Assembly: GCA_951812925.1 (NCBI GenBank)
Contig: OX638368.1
Location: forward strand, 158,520,492 to 158,584,491
Length of the DNA: 64,000 nucleotides
DNA from: Calliopum simillimum
Lineage: Eukaryota > Arthropoda > Insecta > Diptera > Lauxaniidae
Direction of reading: 5' to 3'
Shown here: positions 22,861 through 34,111 of the stretch, piece by piece
How positions within the stretch are numbered: position 1 is the stretch's first letter
Layout: every line of letters begins with the position of its first letter
Notes under the pieces: generated by a model
The model's input: only the letters and a program-made list of their open reading frames with translations
The model's database searches: none
What the model was told of the DNA's origin: nothing
Translations under genes and position numbers: made by a program

Positions 22861-23660
22861 GTGCTTTGCTTCACCTTGTCTTGTTCAGGGGGTGGTTACG
22901 TCGTACGTCATGCATTTTTTATATGTACCAAATCTTATCCATGTGCATTAAATAGTTTCAGAGATATGACATGTTTGTAAGTGCAGGGCACCGCCCATTT
23001 TTCCAATGGACAATATTTATCCCTCTTTATACATATACAGAATCTCATCCATGTCCGTTTAAGATCTTCAGAGATATGATGAATTAATTTTTTTGGGGGA
23101 GTGACATTGCCCATTTTTTATGTGAAATTATTTATCTTAATAAACAGTCGTCCACATCAAGGGTGTCAGCGTTTTCAAATCACTGAGCCAAGCGCAGTCA
23201 GCGCAAAATTTTCGCTTTTACAACAACTTCAAATTCCTCGAACTACAACAATCACAAAACCTATTTTTTGTTGCTTTTTTGGTGGCTCGTTTGCCACAGC
23301 AACAATATTTTAATAATTTTTTAAATTTCTGAGAACTACAACACACACGAAAAATGTTTGTTGTTTTTTTTTATGCGAAACACAAAAACAATTTTTCATA
23401 AATAGCAATAAAGCAAATATTTTTCGTGTGTGTTGTAGTTCTCAGAAATTTAAAAAATTATTGAAATATTCTTGTTTTTGTAGGCGAGCCAAAATTGGCT
23501 TACTTTTGTTCTACGCTGACTCCCTTGGTCCACATGTATCAAATTTCAATTAACAGCGTCAAGTAGTTTCAGAGATATTACGAATTAATTTGTAGGGGGG
23601 CGTGGATCCGTCAATTTTTTAAACCTATGACCTAGCTTTTTCTTATACTAATATGTTATT
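22861..23660. repeat. Diverged tandem repeats of about 110-120 bp
   Basis: Three units are marked by variants of TTTCAGAGATATGA (about 22955, 23067 and 23566). Each is followed by a GGG-rich word and CC(C/G)..ATTTTT. The third is separated from the second by a hAT-type MITE; removing it restores a spacing of about 120 bp. Confidence 0.6.
23158..23527. mobile_element. hAT-superfamily MITE with 8-bp target duplication
   Basis: A 370-bp element with ends CAAGGGTGTCAGCG and CGCTGACTCCCTTG, flanked on both sides by the exact octamer GTCCACAT (23150-23157 and 23528-23535). Its interior has a long inverted repeat (TTTCTGAGAACTACAACACA and its complement) that would fold into a hairpin. A CARGG-type end and 8-bp duplication are diagnostic of hAT elements. 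No coding capacity. Confidence 0.9.
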
Positions 23661-25625
23661 ATATATTAGTACGTGTAGATAACACCTGCAAATTGCAACG
23701 CATTGGTAACACAGAATTTAAGTAGCTTTCATACATTTTAGCGAGAGAGAGAGCGTAAACAAAAGAGACACACAACGAGAGCGAAAAACTACTTCTGTCT
23801 CTAAAGTAGCATTTTGTAGTGTGCACTACAGCTATAGTAAATATATGCACTGAACTGAACTGAAGTAAATCAAACAAGATAGGTCTGTGAAGTATTTGTT
23901 TTTTCTTCTTTAACATGCGAGTACTGTCAAGATATTTGCAAGCGACACTGAACTGAAGTATTTGACAAATTAAAATTGGGTTCAAGAAATAACGTATCTT
24001 GAAAAAACTACAACTCTTGTGTAGACCGCTTATCTTAACAATACGTTAGATTTTAATTTTTAACATAAAAATCTGAAAATGATGTGATCAAAAACTGATA
24101 CATATTCAGGAGCGTTTTAAATTTGTTAAAGCTCATACAAACTATATAACAAGATTTATATTATTTTTGCTAATAAAATTAGGTATGTTTCTTTTGTATT
24201 TTAAAAAAGTTAAAAATCAACCACAAGGATCAAAGGATTGTAAAATGAGATATTTCATGCAACACATGACAAAATGCAATAAGACTGCAACAGCTCGTTC
24301 AACACTGTATCATTGTGTCAAAGTGAGAACGATATTTGTCAATCGCATGGTAACTGCGATTGTACGCGCACGTTGCACATGCGCACTTGTAAACTCAACA
24401 TGACACCTTCTCATTGTATTTGCGATTTTTCACAATTTAAGCGCCAGGATTTTGATTATGTTTTGGCAGGTAGGTACATATATAGGGAACAGAGAGCGAA
24501 GCGTGTGTTCCTTCGGCATAACTGTCATGCTGATATTGCAAAATGTGTCATTGTCTGATGTAGACAAAATGCTCGTTAAACTTTATGGGTACTGGCGCCT
24601 ATCCTGCAGTGATTTTGGTCGGATTTTAATTAACTGCATTTTTTTCGGGAGAGCATGTTGACAACGTGCTGTCAAACTACAAGATAAAAAATTGTACTAA
24701 GAATGTCCATTAAGTTTTCTCTTTTAGGTTTTTAAAGATTCAAACAACGATAGTTAAAATAAAGATGAAAATTCTTTTTCATTTCCAAGACATTTTGGCG
24801 CGAAAAAAACGATTCGCAGAAAAATTTGCATTATGTTTGATGGAATCTTGGTGGGCGGTGGTTAGAACCAATTAAATTTCTCATGTTCACCGTGAATCAA
24901 TACTAAAAATTCTTTATAATACGAGTATACAGTATAATCTGTATCTATAAATCCAACAGCTGACATGAAATTTTAACACTGGCTTAACCTGAAGTCATGA
25001 CAGACCACCTGACAAGTGGTCTAAAAATGAGGATAAACTATAAAAAAACTCCCACCAACCCGCAAATAAATAAACAGTTAAAAGTCGCAAGCAAAAAATC
25101 TTCGGTCTTTTTGAAGGACATATGATGAACAAAGTGTTTTTGAAACACCCTCTAGTAATAAATTTGAAAATTGGCAATCAAAATAAATGAAAAAGTAGTC
25201 GGCAAGTGCCACTGTACAAAAAATCGTTAAAACAACAAAGAGTCGAAGTAAAAGAAAACATACAGTAAAATCTATTAAAAGTGGAACAAGTACGTCATGG
25301 CAGATTTTTAATTTATGTGTGGGATCAAACAAAAGAAAAGGTTTCACAAAACTCAAATGAAATTGCAATACTATAACAATTGTAAAGTAACAGGTATCAT
25401 CATTTATTCACAATTAAAAAGTAAAATCAGGACCTTTTCAACATTTCATATAAATCGTTGTGTGGTACATGATAAATCGAAGAAAACATTTGTTCCAAAA
25501 AGGGCAAACTAATGGTTTTCTACTATTGCTTTTTGTAGAACTGCCAAAATGACAGCTTGGATATACGAACGAATTATGTACTCGTTTCTATAAAAAATAT
25601 TTTAAAAAGTTTAACTGGTACTCAC
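23661..25625. other. AT-rich DNA; no supported gene
   Basis: A cysteine-rich plus-strand frame at about 24313-24480 (CQSHGNCDC) recalls EGF-like spacing but has no convincing acceptor site and overlaps a competing open frame. I therefore do not call a gene. The segment 24990-25625 would be downstream intron if the exon at 25626-25716 is real. Confidence 0.4.
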
Positions 25626-25716
25626 TTTGTTTCGGCACATAATTTATCATCAGCTTGATGTTGATTTGTAAGATCATCTTCGCTTTTTGTAGTTGTAACT
25701 TTTGTTGCTTCAGTGT
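25626..25716 (-). CDS. Putative internal exon of a minus-strand host gene
   Basis: A 91-bp segment read on the minus strand. It is preceded by a good acceptor (pyrimidine-rich TTTTTCACTTCATCTTTTAC then AG) and followed by a good donor (GTGAGT). In the phase that starts by completing a codon with two bases it encodes TEATKVTTTKSEDD followed by LTNQHQADDKLCAETK, a polar, probably disordered segment. A second frame is also open (TLKQQKLQLQK), so the phase is not proven. The codon phase at its start equals that of the terminal exon at 33.5 kb, so the two could be alternative choices after the same upstream exon. The family is not recognised. Confidence 0.45.
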
Positions 25717-27060
25717 CTGTAAAAGATGAAGTGAAAAATAAATTTATTTAAAAAATTTTTTTTTGTTTTTTTTTTTAAAAAAAAGCTGTAAAACTGATAA
25801 TTGTAAAACTATACTCGTATGAGAATTTCGACCGATATCAACTTAATATCAAATAGAGAGGCAATCTAGAGAAGCAATCTATCAAAATTCATGAAATCTA
25901 TACCAATCGATTGAGAATTTTCCCTAGAAGATGGTTATAGGTAACCAAAGTTGAAAAATGCATTAATTTCTGTTCTTGCCAATAACGACTAAATTTAATA
26001 AAATTAGTGAAGACTTTATACTTTAAAAATATTTTGTATCTGTATCATTAATACGCAATACAAAAATTTGTCCTCCTTTTTTACTATGTTAGAAATGGAG
26101 TACGTCTTAGAATTATACACCATTAGCAAGGTATTTGCGTGTAGAAATGCACAAAGCTAAAATTATTTTAACATGTTGCCCTTAAGCCTGCCAAAATTAT
26201 ATATAAAATTTTCAACATTAACAACAACAAAATACGCGGCCACACAGAGCTGAAAACAGGATAAAGCAAAAAACGAGAAAAACAAAAAGCATAGCACTGA
26301 CTTCGTGTTTTTTGTTTTCTTTACGTTTCATATTTATCACGGTACCAGGGATCATAAATGAGCTTTTCTTTTTTGTACCAAATAGAAAAAAAAGTACCAA
26401 AATTATTCAAAATATTTCTGGTCAAATTTTGACCATTGAGCGATTCTTGCATAACTAAAATCGGAATCATCACGTGGAAGACTCCAATTTTGCGCTAGGA
26501 CCCATTTTTATTTGTAGTTCAGGAGAAAATTCTCTATCGGTTGGTATCGGCTTTATGAACCTAGAAATTATTGGAAACATCACATCTAATTTGACTGGTC
26601 TACTAGAGAATATATAGAATTGAAATTGAATGACGATTGGAAGAATGGAAAGCAGGAATAAATCATCAAATCATCAAGATGATTCATTTCTCGAGTTGTA
26701 CAGTTAGCTATTCTTAGAGATCAGTATCAACGTGAACCATTAGATAAGCTCGTGAATGGGTTTGACACCGCTGGCAACTCTTTGATATGTTATAAGAGAA
26801 TTAATAAAGTAATTTTTCTGAAGTTAATTACAGAATGTTTTCTTTAGATAAAGCACTAAGGACTGTATCGAAGAGAAACTGCAAACTTTAATTTGCTTGA
26901 AACATAACTGTTTTTGTTAATTTTTTCTTTTAACTTTTTTATACCACGAAAACAAACATTTTAATTCATTCTTCTTTATAGAAAAAAGTTGATCCCTCAA
27001 TTTTGGTCGAATTTTATGTTTGATTCCTTTTATTTAATTCTGCACACCTTCGTTTTATAA
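25717..27060. other. AT-rich DNA, probable intron
   Basis: No supported feature. On the minus strand a strong acceptor-like sequence near 26250 (TTTATCCTGTTTTCAG) opens a 28-codon frame ending in a stop, but no other evidence supports an exon there. Confidence 0.4.
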
Positions 27061-27300
27061 GACACTGTTTGACCTAAGTATGTCAGTTTTTTGATGCAGT
27101 TAGCACAACTCAACTTCTGGAGCTTCAGATGGGTTCCCATTATTTGAAATGAAAATTATGCTACTATCTTCTAGAAACTTTAGAGTGGACAGGGCGTTGT
27201 GTTCTGTGGCAAAGTCAAGCCAAAATATTGTTAATTCATTGGTTTCTTACAAAATGGTATAAAACTAAAAGCAAGAGCAAATAGATTGGCAAAATGGAAC
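27061..27300 (-). pseudogene. Tc1/mariner transposase relic
   Basis: The minus-strand frame reads WLDFATEHNALSTLKFLEDS, then SIIFISNNGNPSEAPE. The first part matches the second-Asp box of IS630/Tc1/mariner transposases and NP..APE the approach to the third acidic residue, which is lost. Neighbouring frames carry further fragments with stops. No terminal repeats were found, so only this relic can be claimed. Confidence 0.5.
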
Positions 27301-27544
27301 ATTTCTGACAAATTTTTTCATTCATCAAATGCATAGAATAAAAAATGCGTGAACATTTTTTCAGAAATTACTGAGACATTTTATAATTTTTAAGAAATTT
27401 CCAAAAAAAAATTAAAATGGATCCAAATTTCTGAAAAAATTCACATGTACAGAGCATAACTTTTTTCAAAAACGGTTGCCTTTCATATAAATAGTTTTTA
27501 ATTTTCGTCATAAAATAAGTTAGTTTTCAACATAAGTATACTTC

Positions 27545-28790
27545 AGCGTCAAAACAAATAATAGAAGTCTTTACAAACTATAAAAAATAACAATGTTTGA
27601 TTAATTCATAAAATATAACCAATTTCGGTTAGTCAGAATAATAGGTGTGCCCAACAATCTTATTGAAATTTTATTTACTTTGGTCAAGTATTTTACTGAA
27701 TTGCTTAAAACAAACTTAATACACTGAATATCCGCCATTATTGTTGACGAATTCTTCGATTTCCGGGCATAGACGATACCAACTCCCGACATTACTGTTG
27801 ATGACTTTTTCTATTTCCCGGGCATAGGCATTATCAACTTCCGCCAATTTCCAGATCAATGGGACGGTTTGATAATTTCATAACAAAAGCATTCAAATAA
27901 TCCACCGAAACACGGTAGCACCAAAAAAACTTCACCAGTGACCGACAATCGCATCATTACATTAGCATAAAGCTACCTGTTCAAGTCGTCCATAACAATT
28001 GCAAGCGAAATAAGGAGTGTTGTTTCATCACGAACCGTTCGACGACGATTAGTAAGCGCATATCTACCCGGCAGGAATGCTTGCTAAGTTCCTCTGCTTA
28101 TAACTATAAATTTAAAGAAGACGCAAAATTTTGCAGTACTTCATATAATCTGGTGGTCCACAGGGGGAAAAAAATGGCGCAATATTCTCTGGAGTGATGA
28201 AACAATGATAACTTTGTATGGTAACGATGTGGAGAGAAACGTTCGCCACCTACAAGGCGAAGAATTTCACTTAAGGCTCACAAAACTATGAAGCACGCTG
28301 CCATATGCCGAGAATAATATACCGCTTTTGTGCAAGTCTCAGCAGGACAATGATCCTAAGCATGCATAGCGATTTGTCAAAGCGTGGTGCCAAGAGCATA
28401 ATGTAGACGTTCTTTAGTGGATAAGTCAATCCCCAGATCTCAAACTTATTGAGAACCTTTGGAGGGAACTTAAAAGTTTTATGGGAAAATATTCAAAAAG
28501 TTTGGCATAACTTTTCTGGAGAAGCTTGTTGGAAGTTGGTATTTTTTATGCACAAAAATCGAAAAATTCATCATTAATAATGGCGGATATTCAAGGTATT
28601 AAATGCGTTTTAATCAATTTAGTAAAATAGGGGACCATAACTAACAAAATTTCAATATTTACTACCAAGTTTCTTGGGCACACCTATTATTATGACAACC
28701 GAAATTGTTTATATTTTATGAATTAACTGAACCGAAGTTATTTTTAATAGTTTGTAAAGAGTTTTATTGTTATTCTTTGAGGAAAATTAA
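27545..28790 (+). mobile_element. Decayed Tc1-like transposon
   Basis: Inverted repeats of about 85-110 bp bound the element: CTTTACAAACTATAAAAAAT..CAATTTCGGTTAGT..ATAGGTGTGCCCAA on the left and its complement (TTGGGCACACCTATTATTAT.. TTTGTAAAGAG) on the right. The next element begins at a TA within a few bases of the right end. The exact outer limits are uncertain because the last 15-20 bp of the two ends have diverged. Confidence 0.7.
27900..28545 (+). pseudogene. Tc1-like transposase, heavily decayed
   Basis: Fragments in several plus-strand frames fit a Tc1 transposase in order. They are a helix-turn-helix end (RTVRRRLVSAYLPGRNAC), WRNILWSDET with the first Asp, QDNDPKHA with the second Asp, and SPDLKLIENLWRELK with the Glu. 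They are separated by frameshifts and by stops (for example after PKHA). The order and spacing follow the DD34E Tc1 family. Inactive. Confidence 0.75.
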
Positions 28791-29229
28791 AAACTACAGT
28801 GCTGTGCACAACATTTGCAACCAAAAACACTTGAAACTGTATCACCAATTTTCGGCCACTAAAACAGATGCAAATAAAATACTTGGTATGAGGTTTTATG
28901 TCATTTATATTGTTGTTTATAAAACAAAAATAAAAAGTCCATACATCACTTAAACAAAACTAAAACTTAAGTGTAATATAAAAATGTGTCGGTAGTGGCT
29001 GTGCAAAACATTTGCAACTATTAATCTAAATTAAAAATTAATAACTAAAAATCAATATTTAATGGAATAACCCGTGATTTTTATAACAGCAGTGCATCTT
29101 TTTGGCATGGATGCGATAAAACTATTTTCAAATGAGTGCGGAATGTCCTGGTACCGTTTTTTAACTTCATTAAACAAGTCATCCTGTTTTCTAAATTTTT
29201 GATTGCATAATAAGCAATACATTTTCGTG

Positions 29230-29637
29230 ACTTGACGATTTGATTGGGTTTAGATCTGGCGACTCCGCGGGGCATTGATAGACATCAATATTTTGCCGTT
29301 TTATCCAATCTTTTACTACTTTCCACGTGTGCTTAAGGTTGTTATTATGCAGGAATATCCATTATAGTGTCATTTTCCAAGTTGCATATGGCTTTATAGT
29401 ATTTTGTGGTATGTCGTTATAATCATTAGGCTTCATTATGTCTTCAACTATTTGAATTGGACCGATTCCTTGCGCAGAGATGCATCCCCACACCATGATT
29501 CTACAACCTCTATGATAGACAGTTCCTATTGTATATTTCGGGCTTAGCCCTTCTCTCCTTGGTCTTCTCATAAGCCTGTTACCACTCGATCCGCACAAAT
29601 TAAACTTGGACTCGTCAGAAAAGATGGTAAAAGTCTT
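29230..29637 (-). pseudogene. Tc1-like transposase 3' half, left arm of hairpin I
   Basis: The minus strand reads TIFSDESKFNLCGSSGNRLM (first catalytic Asp), RRPRREGLSPKYTIGTVYH, RGCRIMVWGCISAQGIGPIQ and, after frameshifts, the HNNNLKHT box in place of the usual QDN.PKHT. The second catalytic Asp is therefore lost to Asn. PAESPDLNPI follows. It lacks the N-terminal DNA-binding domain. Confidence 0.75.
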
Positions 29638-29640
29638 GTG

Positions 29641-30017
29641 AGAAGACCAAGGAGAGAATGGCTAAGCCCGAAATATACAATAGGAACTGTCTATCATAGA
29701 GGTTGTAGAATCATGGTGTGGAGATGCATCTCTGCGCAAGGAATCGGTCCAATTCAAAGAGTTAAAGACATAATAAAGCCTAATGATTATAAAGACATAC
29801 CACAAAATACTATAAAGCCATATGCAACTTGGAAAATGACACTAAAATGGATATTCTTGCATAATAACAACCTTAAGCACACGTGGAAAGTAGTAAAAGA
29901 TTGGATAAAACGGCAAAATATTGATGTTAATCAATGCCCCGCGGAGTCCCCAGATCTAAACCCAATCAAATCGTCAAGTCACGAAAATGCATTGCTTGTT
30001 ATGCAATCAAAAATTTA
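29641..30017 (+). pseudogene. Tc1-like transposase 3' half, right arm of hairpin I
   Basis: The plus strand encodes RRPRREWLSPKYTIGTVYHR, IMVWRCISAQGIGPIQ, WIFLHNNNLKHTWKVVKDWI, then NQCPAESPDLNPI followed by Lys where the catalytic Glu should be. It begins downstream of the first catalytic Asp, which exists only in the left arm. The Asp-to-Asn change is shared with the left arm, so the transposase was already dead when the inverted duplication formed. Confidence 0.8.
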
Positions 30018-30414
30018 GAAAACAGGATGAGTTGTTTAATGAAGTTAAAAAAAGGTACCAGGACATTCCGCACTCATTTGAAAATAGTTTTATCGCATCC
30101 ATGCCAAAAAGATGCACTGCTGTTATAAAAATCAAGGGTTATTCCATTAAATATTGATTTTTAGTTATCAATTTTTAATGTAGATTAATAGTTGCAAATG
30201 TTTTGCACAGCCAATACCGACACATTTTTATATTACACTTAAGTTTTAGTTTTGTATAAGTGATGTATGGACTTTTTATTTTTGTTTTATAAACAACAAT
30301 ATAAATGACATAAAACCTCATACCAAGTATTTTATTTGCATCTGTTTTAGTGGCCGAAAATTGGTGATTCAGTTTCAAGTGTTTCTGGTTGCAAATGTTA
30401 TGCACAGCACTGTA

Positions 30415-31910
30415 TATGAAAGCTGTTTTGAAAATGATTATGCTCACACTTATCATAATGTCCAGCTGTGTATCCTTTGGACTATTCTAAGCATTGTATG
30501 CCTTATACACTTTTTTTTGTAAGATGCCTTGAATAACGTGTTAATAACTTTTGATTCAATATTGATCACCATAGTTTTTTTCTGGAATAAAGTTCTTAGA
30601 TGTGTGGAGAGTGCACACATATTTTTTTGTAACTTTCTCAGAGGCGGAGAAGTTGCTTTAATTTCTATTTATTTATTTGAAATAAAGATATTCAATCATA
30701 AATGAACAATTTTTGACATTTAGGTGACCTCAACATAGTACCAACGATATATAAAGATTGTCGACACTCTATGTGTAATCCATCAAAATAAAAACAGCAC
30801 GAGTGTCAAGGTGTGGAATTGCAAATTTAACATTTAAATTAAACAAAACAAATCCATTATCACAAAATAATAATCATTTTACATAGTAGTTTAATCAAAC
30901 TGCAGGTATTATAGGACACGTGCTCATTAAAATACCAATAACGCTGAAAAAAGGGCAACTGAAAGAAAAAAAACGAACCCAAACAAACGACATTTCCGCC
31001 CAGGAAGACACCTACTGCGTTGTCTGATTTTTTTTTTCTTTTAGAAAGGAAGTAAGAGTTTGTTTCCATACGCAAAAACAAAATTTTACACATTTTATAT
31101 GATGCAAATTTTTTTCTTTACGGATGTATGGATATGATCCTTGAACAAATCTAAAATGCTCATTAGAAGCAGGAAATGGATATTGCGTTTTTTAAATTTG
31201 AATGAAAAAGAGTGTAAACATTTAACTGATTGCTCAGTTTTTATATTTTGGCGGTAAAAGTATGAAAGCGTTATTTAAAGAAACGACACAATTGAACCCA
31301 CTAGTGCGTTTTACGATTCATATGGTTGTTTTGAAAACAAAAATTTCTAAATTTAAAACCGCGAATTTTCTTCAACTATTAAAATACACCTGACTAGAAA
31401 AAACATTTTTCTCTACCTATTAAAGAAATAAAAAACAAATTACTCAGTTGAATTTACTCAAGTTCACTCAAGCATTTCTTACACATACTCGCACAGGGTA
31501 AAACCAACTGTTTTACGCCATTAGCACGAGTCATAGGAAGTTGAAATGTTTCAACCTGTCGCACTTGACAGTTTGTCGTATTTGACAATTCAGCCTCAAT
31601 TATTGCAGCAAATGTAAAACAATGTTACCCAAAAGAAAAACAACCATATTTTATATCTATTTATTAATTGGAGATAAAGAATATGAAGCCCTTAGCTTTT
31701 GGAATAGCTAAAGGCTAAAAAAAGATTTGGGTAGCTAATTTTAACAAATAAAAATGAAAAATTGGATTAAACTGGACGTAAGAATGTCGGCCGTGTGAAT
31801 AATAAACTGTGGCAAAAACAATAACACAAGGAAAATAGCAAACTTTTCAAAAAAGTTGAAATAGATATAGGAGTTGGATAGGTATCCTAATTGTAAATTG
31901 ATTTAATTAT
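30415..31910. other. AT-rich DNA, no gene seen
   Basis: No coding segment, RNA gene or repeat family member recognised. Confidence 0.5.
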
Positions 31911-32642
31911 TTGTAACGCAGAGAAGGAGGCGTGGCAGGTATAGAAAAGTTTAAATATTCTTGATCAGCGTCATCTCCTGAGTCAATATAGCCATGTTTG
32001 TCTGTCTGGCTGCGGTTGTGTGTGGAAATACATTTTTTGAGAAAATTAAGCAAGATAAATCAATGAAATTTGGTACACTACCTCCGTAGTTAAAGTAAGC
32101 TCGAGAGATTGAAAATTACCGAAATCGGTCAACGGACACGACTACCGCCCATACAAAAGATATATGCAAAATCCAACTTGAAGAGTATTTTTCACGACAA
32201 TGCAACCAAAATATACATAAATACTAAGAATGGTTAGCGCAAGCTCTAAGCAAAAACGAGGCGAATTCGGACAAGTGGGCGTGGCACCTCCCATACAAGC
32301 AAAAGTTTCAAAATGCTACACTGAGAGTTTTTTGAGATAATCCAACTAAATTTCACTCAGATACTAAGGACAGTAAATACAAGGCGAAATCGGACAAGAG
32401 GGCGTGGCACCTCCCGTTTAACCAAAAGTTTCAAAATGCTATACTAAAAGATTTTTTTGAGACAATACAACTAATCCAAGATTCACCCAAACACTAAGGG
32501 CTATAAATATAAGCTCTGAGCAAAAACTGGGTGATCTCGGCCAAGAGGGCGTGGCGCCTTCATATAAGTAAAATTTTCGAAACACTGCAGTGTAGGGTAT
32601 TTAATGTTTGGCCAGGCCAAAGGTTACACCCTTACTAGTTTT
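31911..32642 (+). mobile_element. DINE-1/mini-me-like element, copy D, 5'-truncated
   Basis: Starts at TTGTAACGCAGAGAAGGAGG, missing about 35 bp of the 5' end of copies A and C. The microsatellite has shrunk to GTCTGTCTGGCTGC. It retains three GGGCGTGGC-marked internal units and the full 3' end (GGCCAGGCC, CACCCTTACTAG). Several changes in the core suggest an old copy. Confidence 0.8.
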
Positions 32643-33009
32643 ATTTTAAGCTTGTCGTACAGAAGCTCTGTATTAAATAGTAAAAGTATCAAATTTAAAT
32701 ATGATTTTAAGCCCCGGGATATTGCATGGTACATTTTTTTGGAGAATCACCATTATTGTACATGAACTTCAGATCATATTTAACATGTTGCAACATAATT
32801 CACTAAAGAAACAGTCAGCCTTTAAATATTTTACTTTGGTAATCAATACTTTTAAAAGTAAATTGATATAGTAGAGATTTTACGAAAAACTTACAACATA
32901 TTAAGATATGATCAACAGCATACACATATTTTGATCATATGCTGATCGATCGCCATTGAATATATATTAGTATACTAAAATAATATGAGACCACCACACT
33001 AGCCACAAA

Positions 33010-33485
33010 ATACTTCCTTTCTTTAATATACACGTTTTATTTTTTTTTTTTATTTTTTTTTTTTCATCTTTTCGATGAAGATCAGTGCAAAAACGTGCGT
33101 ATTTTCATATATATGAAAGATAATGGGCGACATTCAAGCAAGCTCACTTCCTCTGGTTTACACATTGGGGCGCATATGATCAAGTAAAAAATTAAGAAGA
33201 TCCATTATAAGCTTTTACATGAGGGTGCATTGTATTCAAATTTATTTTCTTTACTTTGGACATCATTAATGTAGGGCACGTTCAATTGGAAGATTTTTTC
33301 TTTTGTTGTTGCTTAATTTAACTACAAACATACATATATGTATGTTCTTACAAGAGCCAAAATGTAGCACTGCTATCTGAACACAAAAGGTATAGAATTT
33401 TTTTTTTTTTTCGTATTTGGGTAACTAATGATGATGATAAAAGGGGTTAATCTTAAAAAATAAGAATACAAAAATTGATGTGTTC
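33010..33485 (-). other. Candidate 3' UTR with poly(A) signal
   Basis: If the exon ending at 33486 is terminal, this is its 3' UTR. An AATAAA on the minus strand lies at 33036-33041, about 450 bp after the stop, within an A-rich (minus strand) tract. No other coding signal. Confidence 0.4.
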
Positions 33486-33541
33486 TCATGTGCAGTAATT
33501 GTTGTAATCGGTGTTGGTGTTGAATGAAACCAGCTTTGGAT
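33486..33541 (-). CDS. Putative terminal exon of a minus-strand host gene
   Basis: On the minus strand a strong acceptor (GTACTCTTTTTTATTTCAG) is followed by two bases completing a codon (Asp if the upstream base is G), then PKLVSFNTNTDYNNYCT and a TGA at 33488-33486. Codon choice and composition stand out from the surrounding AT-rich DNA. A short conserved-looking C-terminal tail is typical of an alternatively spliced last exon. It shares its starting phase with the putative exon at 25626-25716. I do not recognise the protein. Confidence 0.55.
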
Positions 33542-33875
33542 CTGAAATAAAAAAGAGTACAATTTAAATTTGTATATGACTTAATTATGTTTTTATTTAT
33601 TTACGTATTTACTTGAGCAGCATCTGAATGCACCAATATGAACTTTTCCTTCATGGATCTGTAGAATAGTCTTTCACACGGAGAAAAAAATAGTTTCTAC
33701 TACTTTATTTCTAGTAAATTTTACTAGAATTTTTTTTTAAGACAATATAGTGACAACACCACAGTAAAATAAATTTTACCTTACTGTTTTATTAAATTCA
33801 GAATTTTTGAATTACCTTACAGTATAGTAATTTTTTAGGAAAAATTTAAGTGATATCCTTACTGTTAAGCTCAAA

Positions 33876-33992
33876 CAAAAAAAACGTACTGACCGCACTA
33901 GGATTCGAATCGAGATTCGTCCTTGGAATAGATAGAAACATATTATTTATTCTGACCAAACATATTAGATCTCTACGCCACTGACCCACATA
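33876..33992 (-). ncRNA. tRNA-derived Pol III unit (SINE-like)
   Basis: On the minus strand: A-box-like TGGCGTAGAGATCT (33968-33981), then about 55 bp, then a B-box-like GATTCGAATCC (33901-33911), CTAGTGCGGTCAGTACG and a run of eight T (33877-33884) as a Pol III terminator. The A-to-B distance is longer than in a normal tRNA. It probably descends from a tRNA and could still recruit TFIIIC. Confidence 0.5.
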
Positions 33993-34111
33993 AAACGCCC
34001 GGAATTTGGCTTTATTTAGTTTTTTTTTTGCGCATTACTTCGTTTTAAAAAAAAAAAACCAAATAACACCCAAAAACGAAATAACTCCGGAAATTATTTT
34101 CTTATAGTTAT

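Larger units (their letters stand above)
28797..30412. mobile_element. Palindromic Tc1-like element (hairpin I)
   Basis: Ends CAGTGCTGTGCACAACATTT and the complement are flanked by TA on both sides (28795-28796, 30413-30414). Each inverted repeat has an inner direct copy of the end (GGCTGTGCAAAACATTTGCA near 28998, and its complement near 30190), the IR/DR layout of Tc1-like elements. The arms are not simple terminal repeats: 28797-29569 and 29639-30412 are inverted copies of the same 3' half of the transposon, including transposase sequence, around a spacer of about 69 bp. The whole 1.6-kb element would fold into one long hairpin. Confidence 0.85.

Noticed and set aside
24313..24480. Cysteine-rich EGF-like frame (CQSHGNCDC)
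   Set aside because: No convincing acceptor, overlaps a competing open frame, and the cysteine spacing does not complete a known domain.
26190..26260. Minus-strand acceptor near 26250 opening a 28-codon frame
   Set aside because: The acceptor is strong but the frame is short, AT-biased and hydrophobic, with no other support.
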